The notes below the pieces were generated by a model. It was not told the origin of the DNA. It did no database searches and saw only the letters and a program-made list of their open reading frames with translations. A program made the translations under genes and the position numbers. Positions 36,094 to 48,400 of a stretch of DNA of 64,000 nucleotides are shown here, piece by piece; within the stretch, counting starts at the first letter, position 1; every line of letters starts with the position of its first letter. The stretch is from Typha latifolia (Eukaryota > Streptophyta > Magnoliopsida > Poales > Typhaceae), in assembly GCA_019914945.1 (NCBI GenBank), contig CM034101.1:17867188-17931187 (forward strand), read 5' to 3'.

Positions 36094-38285
36094 TGGTGAC
36101 GATGGCTCTACAGTTTTTAGGTTTCCGGCGAGACGAGGTAGAAGAGAGATTACCGAAGCGGCAGTCGAAGGGTTTTAGTAGGGTTCTCATCAACCCAGCC
36201 GGGCCGGGCTTGCCAAAATTATATTCGGGCTCACAATGTCCGCCCCAGTCCAATACCAGACTGGTTTCGTGCTGGATCCAGGCTCGGCCCGGATTAAGAA
36301 TTTTCGACCTGGTCCATATCCAATTTGCGGATCTGAGACTAATTATTTCTAAGGGTGTAATTGAGCCGAGCTTGATTGATCTTATCTCTGATCAAATTTA
36401 AATTGAATTTTTTTTTAAACAGCTCGAAATGAAATATAATTAAAAATATTTTAATTCAAGCCAATTTTAAGTAAGCTCCAGCTTAAATGAGTTGATTAAT
36501 AAGTAATTTCACGTCTTAATTAATTTCATAAAAAAATTGAGTATGTATTAAATTAAGCTTAATTTAGACTCAGAATGAAGCTTAAAATAAGCTCTAATTA
36601 AATAAATATAAACTAGTAGAAATATCCACATAATTAGAAAATAAATAATAGGATCAAAATTCAAAACTAAATTCTACAATATTAGAGTACATAATAATCC
36701 ACTTAAGTAAATTTTAATATATAATATAATATATAAAGTATTATTTCTATTATGTATATATATATATATATATTAATTATTTTGAGCTTTATCGCGTCTA
36801 TTCAAACGAGTCGGCTGATCAAACGTGACTCAAAATTATTTTTAAACTTATTTTGAAGATTAAACTCAGCTTAACTTATTTTCAAACCTTTATCAAACAA
36901 GCTTAATTATTTTGAGGCCGTCAAGATATAGCTATCTCTAGATATACTCTCTAACTCTCTCAGTCTTGCCACTGCATTCATAGAATCTTTTACGTTGCCT
37001 TCAACTTGACATATTAGATGCAAAGGCTAATCCTCTCAGAACCAACCGCTGATCTCTGACTTCCATTACGAGCACATTGGTTAGTGATGCCATGCATCAT
37101 CCAGAAAAGTAGTAATTAATTAGACATCTCAATGACCTCTCGATTAAATAACACTACCATCTCTTCCGTATTAATTGTACCAACCGAATAGTTTAGCTGA
37201 TTCCAATTCTTTATAAAGTCCTTTTCCAGCGTTCTTGATAGATTTGGATTCACTCTGCATCTTCCTAGCAAATTTCAACCAGTGACTTTGGTAGCAGAAT
37301 ATATGAACGCATGTCGACCATGCTATTTGCTTAAAAAAGAGCGGAATCTAATTCTCCCAGAGGGGTTGCCACCCATCGAATAAAATGCTAGGAGCATTGC
37401 ACTCGTTGGCCACTGGATAAGAATCATGCACCAGTTGCTCCAAAACTTGCGTTCAATAGTCTTACATAAATAGAAATCAAATGTTATCCACTGGCAATTT
37501 ATAAACTAATTATTACTAAATGTTAGAATGCCATACCCTTCCAACGATTCATGGGACCCACAGAGGAGCACGTGCTCTAGCTTGACTCTCACGTGACGAT
37601 CGCTCCACAGGGAGACGTGTCTACTCTCCCATCCATTGAAACAGCTACCGACGGTTTGTTAATAAGCCACGCGTCAAGCCACTGATAGGCCTCACGTCAT
37701 ATCGTCTTGGGTGCTAGTGGTGCCCGAATCACGAAGCTCCTCTGGACCATATTCGCCGCACATTCCACTCCTCTTCTGTGGACCCGCGCTCCATCACAGC
37801 CGTCTGTTCCTGGTAATGTATATCGAGCCGTTCGATCTCTAACGCATCGGGTACAAGACCCGAGAATATGCCGCGTGTCGGCCCCCCTAGTTACCGGAGC
37901 GCCAAAAACGCTCCCGAATTCTGCTCACCTCCCGGCGATAAAACCCAGGCCTTTGCTCCACCTTCCCCGAAGAGAAGCACTGCGGAGCAAAGTAACGGGC
38001 GAGTGACGAGATCCCCCGGCTGAAGCTATAACCGAGAACAATCGTCTTCTCGGTTGTCTTCTCTCGGCTCTAGCTCGTCGGTTTCTCTGGTCCATCCGTT
38101 TCTTTGAGAGAGAAATAGAAACCCTAATCTCTCTCTTCGTCTTCTTCCCCTTCATGTGTCTATCCTGGTATAAACCCTAGTTTCTTGATCCGAGAAACCC
38201 TAATCTTGGATTCTTCCGCTAAAATGCTCTCCTTCATTCGCAGGGAAGCGATCGAGGAGGGATTCTTGAAGGTTCTCGGATCGTC
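36094..38285. other. Intergenic region between head-to-head UTP13 and ITPK genes
   Basis: The left 200 bp is the UTP13 leader. From 36350 to 36930 the DNA is very AT-rich, with a (TA)n run at about 36756-36771. The part 36930-37560 has no recognised content. From 37560 on, an ACGT-core cluster and the ITPK leader, with three ACCCTA-type motifs at 38120-38215, make up the ITPK promoter side. Confidence 0.55.
37566..37699 (+). promoter_or_regulatory. Cluster of ACGT-core (G-box/ABRE-like) elements upstream of ITPK
   Basis: Within 134 bp there is a perfect 12-bp palindrome GAGCACGTGCTC (37566-37577), CACGTGAC (37590-37597), GACGTGTC (37614-37621), CCACGCGTCA (37668-37677) and CACGTCA (37693-37699). 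ACGT-core motifs bind bZIP and bHLH factors and in pairs act as ABA-response elements. Function here is inferred only from motif density. Confidence 0.5.
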
Positions 38286-39350
38286 ATGGCGGAGGAGCCT
38301 CTGCGGAGGTTCTCGATAGGCTATGCGCTCGCTCCCAAGAAGCAGCAAAGCTTTATCCAGCCGTCGCTCGTGGAACTTGCCCGATCTCGGGGCATCGATC
38401 TCGTCGCAATCGACCCTTCCCTGCCGCTTGCCGAACAAGGTCCCTTCGACTGCGTCCTCCACAAGCTCTATGGCGATGACTGGAAGGTGCAGCTCGACGA
38501 CTTCGCAGCGCGATACCCTGGCGTCCCCGTGGTCGACCCCCCTGATGCGATCGAGCGCCTTCACAACCGCATATCGATGCTCCAGGTCGTTTCCGAGCTC
38601 GAGATCCCTCGCCTGAACTCGGATGAAACCTTTGGGATACCTAGCCAGGTCGTGATCTACGATCCTGCGGCGCTTGCTGATTCCGGCGTTGTCGGTGCCC
38701 TCCGTTTTCCTGTAATTGCCAAGCCATTAGTTGCCGACGGGAGTGCAAAATCCCACAAGATGTCCCTCGTCTTTCACCGCGAGGGCCTGAGCAAGGTCAA
38801 GCCCCCGCTTGTGCTGCAAGAATTCGTTAACCACGGCGGCGTCATCTTTAAGGTGTATGTGGTCGGCGACTACGTCAAGTGCGTCAAGAGACGGTCCCTC
38901 CCGGACGTGTCGGAGGAGAAGCTGGAACACGCAACTGAGGGCGCTGTCACATTTTCCCAGGTGTCAAATGTTGCCATGCAGGGGAAAGCCACCGCCGATG
39001 AGTATTACGAATCGTTGCACCTCGATGAAGCCAAGATGCCGCCTCTTAGATTTGTCACCGAGATTGCGCGGGGTCTGCGGCGGGCTATGGGGTTACACCT
39101 TTTCAACTTCGACGTGATAAGGGATGTGAGGGTTGGGAACCGGTACCTCGTGATTGATATCAACTACTTCCCTGGGTATGCCAAGATGCCAGCCTATGAG
39201 TTGGTTTTGACAGATTTCTTTTGGAACATTGTGCATAAGAAGGATAACGAAGACGGGGTGGATTCTGTCATCAAAGATGGCAGTAAAGAAAGCAGCCTTT
39301 CTGTCGGAAATCATTGCAGTGACGTGGAAGTTACCGCATCGAAGAATTAA
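38286..39350 (+). CDS. ITPK1: Inositol-tetrakisphosphate 1-kinase (ITPK1-like)
   Basis: An ATP-grasp kinase that phosphorylates inositol tri- and tetrakisphosphates (and in plants InsP6 to an InsP7) in phytate and pyrophosphate signalling. The single exon of 354 residues has the normal length. Motifs: [17 protein letters not shown] (6-23), [12 protein letters not shown] (55-66), [18 protein letters not shown] (82-99), [19 protein letters not shown] (141-159; ATP-binding Lys146), [19 protein letters not shown] (177-195), and the metal-binding FNFDVIRD (Asp276) and IDINYFPGY (Asp291, Asn293). The coding region is GC-rich with a steep GC drop at both ends. The ATG sits after a leader with several ACCCTA motifs. 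Copies of its 3' flank recur downstream (40.2-40.9 kb). Confidence 0.95.
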   Translation: MAEEPLRRFSIGYALAPKKQQSFIQPSLVELARSRGIDLVAIDPSLPLAEQGPFDCVLHKLYGDDWKVQLDDFAARYPGVPVVDPPDAIERLHNRISMLQVVSELEIPRLNSDETFGIPSQVVIYDPAALADSGVVGALRFPVIAKPLVADGSAKSHKMSLVFHREGLSKVKPPLVLQEFVNHGGVIFKVYVVGDYVKCVKRRSLPDVSEEKLEHATEGAVTFSQVSNVAMQGKATADEYYESLHLDEAKMPPLRFVTEIARGLRRAMGLHLFNFDVIRDVRVGNRYLVIDINYFPGYAKMPAYELVLTDFFWNIVHKKDNEDGVDSVIKDGSKESSLSVGNHCSDVEVTASKN

Positions 39351-41629
39351 GGCACTGTCTGCAAGATTCTGCATTCCCAAGATGACCAGATTAATCTGGA
39401 TCTTGTTACCAGTCGTCGTATTTGGCCAAATAAGTAGGAGGGGAGATTTGGGGATTCTGACCTCTGGATGGTTTACATTGGGTGTCTCAGACAGTGTATA
39501 TACTTCCTTTCTTTTTGTGCCAATCATTATGTTTCTTTTGGAAATTTTCTCTGATCAATAGTTAGAAAACTGTAGGATGGTTTGTGGCGAATGGTGAAGT
39601 CTCTTTGGTTCTAATTTTTGATTCATTTGCATTTTGAATCCACAGTCATATTGCTTCTCAGTGGTACTTCTTTTTCTTTTTTAGAAAGAAAACTTTGGTT
39701 TCAACTTCTTGTTTGTTGATTGTTTTTTGTTTCATTTTCATGTTTACTTTTCCGCTAATTGTTGACTTACCTACATTGGCGGTTGAGCATGCTGAAAAGC
39801 CATGTTTACATCTACTCTTTATCAGCGGTCAAATTAGTTGAAGGGTTGAGCATGCTGAAATGGTAATCTTTTTAACAGCCATTCTACATATCTTTTGCAT
39901 TATATAGCACCTTTCAGACAAACTTTTTGAGTGCATTGCAGCTAATTTGTTCAGATGCTGTTGCAACAGAATTGGATTGCCTGAAAAACTAATCCTGCAA
40001 CAAAACATTGGAAGGTTTAGAGCATCTATGTTGTCCATTCATATCAGATTTTGTTGTGAAGAATAGGAAAGTATGACATGTTGCTCATCACTTTGGTTGA
40101 AAAATAATCAACTGGCAGATGCAGTACAGAACATTGCAAGATCTGTCTGTGCAAGCTGCCTGGTAATCCCCTTTTGTCCTCAGAGCACTCAAATAAGCTT
40201 TATTTGAACTTTTCTGTTCATTAAGATTTAAGAACAATCTGATTGTTGTTACCAGTTGTCATATTGGGTTGAATAAGCAGGATCAGTTGCTAGAGGAATA
40301 TTGTCTTCTGATGGATTCCTTTCCTTTTCTGCAAATCATTGGCGTCCTGATTTTGGTTGCAAGTTCAAACTTGACTTTGATTTCTGTTGTGCACTGAAGG
40401 TGATTGTTCTATATCTGGTTTATAAACAGCATCTTGAATCCAAGTGTTTTGTTTCACCTGCATTAATACTTCAAAATTTTCCTTTGTTGCATGTGAGCCA
40501 GATGGATTGAGTGATGATTGCATCTATTAGGATAGCTATTTGCGAGTCAGTGATTATTCTATTTCTGATTATGAACAACATCTCAAATCCAAGTGTTTTG
40601 TCGCACCTGCGTTAATACTTCAAAATTTTCCTTCATTGCATGTGTGCCAGATGGATTGAGCGATGATTGCTTGTCGTATTCGACTGATATAAGTAGGATA
40701 GCTGTTGCAGGATATTCTAATATCTGTATGGTTTCCTTTGGCATCACAGACAGCATTTGCCTTTGCCATGAGCTTCTTTTGCGTCAATTCTTAGGTATGC
40801 TCTCAAATTTCCTTTACTGAAAATTAGGAAAAGTTGTGCATGTTGAAAGCTTTTGTTATCTTTACATCTCTTTATTACTGTCTCTATTTCCTTGTGTCAT
40901 GATTTTAGCTAAATGCTGTCATATTTATGGCATGACTGTTTATTATCTCACTTAATGGTATTTTTAAAATGCAAAGGAAATGCCAGTCAATTTTTCAGGG
41001 CTTGAACTCGAAAGTGTTGATTGCCTTGTTGGTTGATGGCACTCCTCAGGAATCATGGGTGGGCCTATGGCGTTGTGGATCGGGTAACTGTTATATAAAG
41101 AAAAAACACTCAACTCTTCTCTTTCGCTTCTATCTCTCTCTCTCTCTCTCTGTCGATCCCTGAAATGTTATAAACCCCTCTCTTTTGATCATCCTCTTTG
41201 GCTCTGCCTGTCATGGCCAATGGCAGCAAACAACTACTAGTCAGTGAAGGTAGCATCGGTCTCTTTCACTCTCCTCTCTTGATCCTCCTCTCCCGAGCTA
41301 CTATAGACGACAGTGGACGACTAGATGGCTGCGACAAGCAATGGTATGACGAGCAAAAAATGTTATCAAAGAGTATCTAGATGGGAATCAAAAGAAAAAG
41401 AATGAGAAATCGAAATCGAAAGAATGAGAAATCAAAAGATGCGATAAAATAAACATATATGGAGAGGGAAGATTTAGAAATTTTAAATGTTGAAAGTGAA
41501 AGACTAAGGAGTAGAGGTTCTTTGGACAAATACACTCTATTGATCTAGAAATTATAGTTAGAGAGTGGGGAAAAGATAGTACAAATGTTTGCAAAAGGGG
41601 AAATAGATAAAGTGCTCTTGTACTTAACT
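39351..41629. repeat. ITPK 3' flank with diverged repeated copies
   Basis: Sequence just after ITPK (e.g. GTTACCAGTCGTCGTATT at 39407, AAATAAGTAGG at 39427 and GAGCATGCTGAAAAGCC at 39785) reappears in altered form downstream (GTTACCAGTTGTCATATT near 40250, ATAAGTAGGATAGC near 40689 and GTGCATGTTGAAAGC near 40836). A short GTTGAGCATGCTGAAA repeat occurs at about 39783 and 39845. The clearest pair is listed at 40401-40670. No open reading frame of interest; a CT microsatellite lies near 41132-41150. Confidence 0.55.
40401..40670. repeat. Tandem direct repeat, two ~120-bp copies at 150-bp spacing
   Basis: Copy A (40401-40520) and copy B (40551-40670) share long blocks such as AATCCAAGTGTTTTGT and TTAATACTTCAAAATTTTCC, and both end GCCAGATGGATTGAG.GATGATTGC. 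By eye they are roughly 85-90% identical. Confidence 0.85.
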
Positions 41630-42003
41630 CATTGGGTTTGCAAGTGTGGCTTCTCTTTTGATGCTGTTATAGATAAATTATTTTATATATTGATGAAAGC
41701 AGTTGATCAGTATGGCACGGGGTTCAAGTCAGCATATATATAAGTTGCTTGAGCCACTTTTGAAGAAACAAGTGTTTAAATCAAATGATGATTTCGAGAA
41801 TCATGGAGTTGTATAAAAGAAAAAAAAATTGCTTAATTTTAACTAACACTTTGATTGATCAAAGAGATAGAAGTATTATGAATTTATGTGTCAATTGTGA
41901 GCTGAGGGTTAATTTTTTACGTTTAATTGATCACTCTAGAGATTTACATACATATGAATATATCCATGATATTATTGTTAAGGATATCAAGGAAGTGAGA
42001 TAG
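41630..42003 (+). mobile_element. Degenerate hAT-like transposase fragment (DUF659-type)
   Basis: Translation from about 41698 reads YGTGFKSAYIYKLLEPLLKK, then after an in-frame stop CLILTNTLIDQRDRSIMNLC, then VNCELRVNFLRLIDHSRDLH up to the stop at 42001-42003. This has the layout of the DUF659 region of plant hAT-type transposases (...GPGFKPPS..., then MSDGWTDR..R.LINFLVN). It is AT-rich and broken by a stop codon, so it is a dead relic. No terminal repeats were located. Confidence 0.6.
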
Positions 42004-43791
42004 AAGAACACTCTTCAAGTAGTGATAATAATGTTGATGCTAATATAGCAATTGCACGGTTTCCAAAACAAAAATACCCCTGCATATACTGAACACCTTG
42101 TGTCACCTAATTTATAGATTTGATGTCAGAGATGATATCTAAGGAAAAAATGATTAATAGTGTGTTTGTTTAGAGAATATAAAGATGAGATTAGATTAGT
42201 TATCCCGTGGGGCCTCGGATCAAATGTCACATCCCCCAAAAGAGAGGATATAACATCCTTCTGAGTGGGTGGGATGATATAAACCCGAGTGGAGGGGGTA
42301 ATGTGATGATATATACCCTAGTGGAGGGGTAATGTCTTATTACTGTATTGCCCTTATACAAGAAAAAATAAATTTAGATATTTAGATATATAATTAGCAA
42401 ACTAACAATCTCAATGACTTAAATTTTATTTTTATTTTTTGAACTTTTTATTAGTATTTTATATTTTATATTATTTTAAAGTATTTCTATGTTAAAAAGC
42501 TTTACATTTTTATTTTTTTTATTATTAAGCATTTTCATATTTACTTCATTCTATTATTTCTATACTTTTGGTTTTAATTCTGATTCCAATTATTTTCAAT
42601 TGAACGTGATTAAAGTGTTCATTCCCTTTCCATTGTCTTGTGATGGCACTGTTGATGAGGACAGGATGGCTGTTGTTTTCTCATCCATGTATTGTTGCTA
42701 ACGTACGCTGTCTCCTATGTTTTCAACCATCTAGGGTATCAATATCATTCTGGACTTTCTTGTTAGTCAAACTTATAAGCAGGCAATGTAATTTTGCACA
42801 GGCCTTGGACAGTTATAGATTTATTTTTGTACCATTTACCTGGTTTTTGTGTGCCTTTTTTTTCAGGCGGCAAGCTATACTTTTGTAGGAGAGCAGCTTT
42901 TGGAGGCTGGTAATGTGATATCATACTATAGTGATTGCATGGTTGCGTAGTTAAGCCTAACCTTGGGGCTAGGGGTAAATTTTCTAGCTAGTGGAATTTT
43001 TATGTCTGCAGCTGCTGACACTGCTGGTAATTACTAACAGTCTCGTGCTGCTGTAGTGCTGTGGTTGCTGACTAGAAATATTATAAGCTTGATTGAAGCT
43101 TGCCAAGTTTCATATCTCCTATCAGGGAATGGGCCCACCTCCTCTCTGGTATTGCACTCTTCTTTTTTTATTTGCTGTCCACTTTGTTTTGGTTTGAATT
43201 ATCATTAAACTTGATACTACTATAGCGCAAGTCAGATATTAGATTTGATAAATGATTTAATCCCCTCCATTTCCTACGAATTATGCCTCCACGTTTATAA
43301 AACTTTAAGTATCTTGAGATTTTGAATCAAGGATTCTTGTGCCAGAGACATGAGACATGTTGATCTTGGCTCAGCATGGTACGAATGACTAGTTGACAAA
43401 AGCATGTGACATGCCTAGCCGGTGTGCAGTTGGCATATTAGATGACCTTTGCATGCCCCAAAATAGTTTACATTTTAGACCTTAAATTAAGTTTTAGGAG
43501 CTAATTTGAAGTCCATTAGTACTAGATATTTGTGTAACATATACAGTTAATTTCTAATCTCATGTTTTATCCCAATATTTTTTAGATTTTCTAAGTTGGG
43601 GATAGAGAAACTGAAATTCCCGTGTAGCTCATATTAGTTATGCACCTAAAAGCAAAAGGGCATCAAAGCAGATGAAAGAGACCACAATTTGGGTTTGTTT
43701 AAATATGCTTTATTTCTAATGGCATGAAATGAGATGGGTGTCCATAATGGAGTGTCGAGATACTCTTCCCATATTGATGGCATTAATTTAC
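42004..43791. other. Intergenic, AT-rich, no gene recognised
   Basis: Apart from the short tandem repeat at 42273-42335 I see nothing supportable. The small ORFs here (for example 42489-42701) are hydrophobic strings typical of T-rich DNA. Confidence 0.5.
42273..42335. repeat. Short tandem repeat, ~32 bp x2
   Basis: Copy 1 (42273-42304) and copy 2 (42305-42335) both begin GATGATAT and contain AGTGGAGGGG and GTAATGT. It lies in the AT-rich spacer downstream of the hAT relic. No function suggested. Confidence 0.75.
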
Positions 43792-44780
43792 TAAGCGCCG
43801 TTTGGTTTGGAGTTTTTGTAGATACAGTGTCTAACTAAATATCTGTTATTTATTTTGATGCATTAAATCTAAAAAACAGTATTCTAAAAAATTAGTTAAA
43901 CTCAGATGCAGTCTTTTGACATCTATTTAGATTAAATGGATGCCAAAATACTGCATCTAGCTGATTGTATTTTTTTCGCGACGGCAGCCCTGAGCACCTC
44001 GTAGATGAATTCGAACGTCGTGCGGCTCATCCAAAAGGTGTGACCAAACTCGGCTTTGGGAAAGTCGGGATGGTTTACTCTGTCCCACTAGTCACACGTA
44101 CGATCCTTCATCCATAGGTGACGATGGTGGCTGCCGCCAGCGCGAGGAGGGGAAGGGAAATTTTGCGCCAAAGTCAAAGCATAAATATAGTCATAGTCAC
44201 CGTCAATTTCTACATTTTGTTTGTGAATTGGGGTTCCTGTTCTGGCGGTGCGCTCCTCTTTCTTTTACTCAACAACACCGCAGTTACAGATTGTGAGGTA
44301 TGAGGGGAGATGTCAATGTCGTTGTCCTCCAATAGAGTATAGTTGTTGGAGAAATCACCTTCAAAGGAGAAGGGGAGCCAAAGGAGTGGGAGAGACGTTC
44401 ATGTAGAGATCTAGCGTGATCCACAAAATGTAGTTTTTGTGTGAGAAATTTCCAAAAATTCGCAATCTTATTCATTTTTGGAGTATTTTGCAATCTTATT
44501 TATTTTTAGAGTATAATGTGTTCTATTCTTAGAGAATAATTAAAAAAAATTATATAATTATAATGTCAAAATAGTATAATGAAATACAACAAATCAAATA
44601 TTTGTTTAATAAATACAGTATTATAAAAGACAACAAATTAAATATGTGTTTGACAAATACAGTATTATAAAATACAATCAACTAAATAATTTATTTATTT
44701 TTCTAGATATAACATCTAGAAAAATATGTACTTTTTAATACATATGTATTTCTAAATACAAGAAACCAAATAGCCCCTAA
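43792..44780. mobile_element. PIF/Harbinger-type DNA transposon remnant with TAA target duplication
   Basis: The element 43795-44777 is flanked by TAA on both sides (43792-43794, 44778-44780), the 3-bp TWA target duplication of PIF/Harbinger elements. The left end GCGCCGTTTGGTTT matches the inverted right end GGGGCTATTTGGTTT imperfectly; both resemble the common plant TIR GGGCCGTTTGGTT. Inside, the minus strand at about 43965-44075 encodes DFPKAEFGHTFWMSRTTFEF continuing IYEVLRAAVAKK, the N-terminal part of a Harbinger transposase. The DDE domain is missing, so it is a deleted, non-autonomous copy. The GC-rich transposase piece stands out from AT-rich flanks. Confidence 0.78.
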
Positions 44781-45358
44781 TATGGTATGTATTGATTCGT
44801 CTCTACCATTAGATTGTTAGGATGCTTCGATGCTTCTGAGTACAATTAAGTACGTCAAATGGCTGTGAATTTGTTATTAATATATATCCACTATGATTTA
44901 GTAGTTGCCTGATACTCTTAATTATTCATGCAAATATGAGAAAATTGCAAGATACTAGTCCACCTCCTTGCAAAATTTACAGTCAGATGATGATTAGGGA
45001 AAGAATAAAAATTCTTGTTAGGACACTGCTGACATAAGTTGTATGTTTGAATGAACTGTGCAACTTGCCTAGGATGATGATATGTCTTGTGATGTAAGAC
45101 TTGGCTCCGGAGATGGCATCTTTGCTTAGTATATGTCTTCAACCAAATCCCTATAGAAAAGGTGGAGTTCCAGTGTTTTAGCTTTACTAAATTCGTCCTA
45201 TTATATGCATGCACATACTCCTACTCTTGATATAGTTTTTACGTATTGTACATGAAGGACGTTTATCTCATAAGTGCTATATTTTCAATATATTAGATAC
45301 ATGCATAAAGTTCATGATTCTCTCTCCTGCATAGTCCTTGGGACTTTGAGCATATCAA

Positions 45359-45400
<42 letters not shown>

Positions 45401-48400
45401 ATATGTCACCATAGAATTATATATTCTTGGTTTATCTAGTTAATTATTTAAAGTAAATTTTCTTAGATTTCTTTAATGAGATGCCAGTGCCACCTTGTAT
45501 ATCGTAAAACTTTTAACCCCACCCATCCCTATATCTGTAAAGAGATTTGTTTTTTCTCTTCAATCACATGGTGGTAATAGCTTGGTGAAATGAAACTCAC
45601 AAGTCAGTTGAACTTTTACCTGATCTAGTCTGAGCTGAACTTATCCTTTTATGCAAGATGAGATTATATGATTTATATTAAGATGATGGATGGATAAATA
45701 TTAAGATTGACGCAAGTGTTAACTTCTGACTTATAGGTGCTCAAGCTTTTCTTATGTGTGAAAGAAAGATCGCAATCTTCTATTAGCCGACATTTCAAGA
45801 TCCAGGGTCTCCAGTCAGGTAGTGAATTTAAATAAAGCTAGATATTATAGAAATATTTCCTTTTCTTGTAGGAAGTTTCTCAGATTTGTCAATTTTCAAC
45901 CTCTTCAAAACACTTGGTAAGACAAGTTGAGGCTTGAGGATGAAACATATGAGGTCAGGGTGGAAATTAAATGGAGAATACTATCTTATGATGCTAAAGT
46001 TGACGACAGCAGAGACATTGCTAACAGATGCCCAGGGTAGCCTTTGCTCCGTCTATATTTAGTATAATATTAATGAATCTTCAACAACTCGCGCCTAAAA
46101 AAACTGCTATCGATGTCCTGAAATAACAACTAGATGAGAGACACATCCACATACACGGGGAGACATTTGTTCTGAGCTAAATATAGTTCTTTAATTGCCA
46201 TGTTTTGAGTCCTGGTCGTAGTTCTCTTCTTACAATATTTTATATTTTCAAATAATTGTAGAATTGCCTAGATGAACTTAGTAAATAGATATGCAATGTT
46301 TTAGAATATCAACTTGGCAATCAACTTGTACTGAAAATTGTCTTGCTACTTTAATCATGGATTGCTCCTTAACCACTTGTACTAATAATCTTATCAGATT
46401 AGTGTCACCTACTTGTTACAGACATAAATTTTCTATAGTTTGACTATTCTATTAATTGGTTTAGTGCCAATCCTCTTCGTAATGAAGCTTCCCTTGAAAA
46501 TGCATGGTATGATTAAAAATGTTGCTTATCTACTGCAGCTGAAATTAACAAACTAATCAAACAAGAAACACTCAATTATGATCTCCATCTCTTAAATGAC
46601 CCTAGTAAAGGTAGATTATCCATCATGCAGTGCGACGTTTTATAACAGTTTCTGATTGCAAATTCTCTAATATTTATATTGTGAAAAACATTTTAATATT
46701 CCATTTCTCGGAAACTTTACTATATATATCTTTTAGAAAAAAGGGCAGTTGTTATTCGTGGTGGATGTTTCACGTGTTTCCCGAGGCAATGGTATGATTC
46801 ACGATGATCTGGCATTGGCGGATTCTCCATGGCCATGGGCCCTCAATTTGTTTTCAACCTAATCCCTTTTTTAGTGGTCACTGTTAATCTAATATACTCC
46901 ATGTCCTATCTAGAAAGTGAGACAGCTATTTCAACAATATTATTATGTTAGTGGATCTAAAAAAACATCAACGGATATACCATGTAAGATACTGTGGTTG
47001 GAGTTCAAGGACTTCTGGACAATGGTGATCATAATATTGAGGGTTAGATTTCCCAATTGCTACATTAAAACTATTTTATTGTGTCCAACGATGGATGTTG
47101 AGTTGCTTAATTATAATCATAAGTTCATTGTTGACTTAACGCGATCTTGAATCTATCCATATTGATTTAAGTAATCTGGAAATGATGCTGATGGTGGTGA
47201 TGATATGTTGAATCCCTTAAAGAAACTTAATAGTGAGATGGTTTGTATGTAATTATTAACTAGAGTTAATAAGTTCACTCTTCTTCCTCCAACGATAATG
47301 GGTCGAGTCAAAGATTGAGAAGTCTAACAATCTAGTAAAAATCATAGAAATCACTTCTTAATTCACTTCGTACGACTAAATAATAAGAAAAGTTTCATTT
47401 CTCTCATACCCTTCAATGAAGTGTTTTTTTTTTGCATGCCAAATAAATGACTTGAAGTGGGAAATTCACTATAGATAACTTTATATATTTAGAAATTCTT
47501 TTATCAATGTATATAAAAACTAATATTTAGTTTACGAGTTCTATGAAATATTTTTTCCCCAGGAACTAAGATAGATTATGTGTAGCATTTTAACATCTAC
47601 TTTAATTAAGTGGATGCCGAAGCATATTTCCGCTTCTTTTTAACGAGAAGAAAAGATATAAGATATAAGATTTTTATTTATATTAGTATTTTCACGTAAA
47701 GGGACTGCATCTAATCAACTGACCATTTAGTTAATATTGTGGAGAAAGGACTCTTCAAATAAGGAGAGCAGATGAAGAAAATGAATTGAAAAGGCAAATA
47801 TCCACTCAGCTTGGTTCAATGGCCCACTGTGAATGGAGTTAAAATTTCTTTGGTGTATAGCAGCCGTCTATCTTTTATTATTTGTCTCAATTTTTTTTAT
47901 TGAGTTATAAATATTTCTGGGTCATAGATTATCCTCCCATCTTCCAAGTTGTTGCTAATTATGAGAAGTGATTAGTTTATAATTGCTTATTTAGACGTCC
48001 TGTCCAAATTGGGAGTTTGAGCTTTGACGGGTCCCACTAAGCCCTAATGGGATATTTATAACCTAACCCTGACATTAGCTAATAATAGTAGGTATCAACA
48101 GATCGAATGCGGGTCATATTTATGCAGACCCTAATCCAAGAAACCTGCCATTTTATGTCCTTTTTTAATCCAAATCAGCACTAAATGAGAGTTTTGATAA
48201 CATATGCAGGCCAGTAGTTGGGTCTTGTCACGAATCTTGCCGGTTTCGATTTCCCTATTTTTGGAGAAATAATATGCATGACTTAGATTATGAAATTAAA
48301 GAGAAGAATTTACAGAATTTTTAAAAAAAAAATTAATACGTATAGTTTAAATTTATTATGATCGATGTTTTAAGATAATTAAAATTTAATTATTCAATTT

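Noticed and set aside
36933..37560. Possible retroelement fragment upstream of ITPK
   Set aside because: Translations on both strands gave broken frames with no reverse transcriptase or integrase motif I could name.
41198..41380. Small ORF after the ITPK-flank repeats (MALPVMANGSK...)
   Set aside because: 60 codons, no recognised motif and no exon partners; not supportable as a gene.
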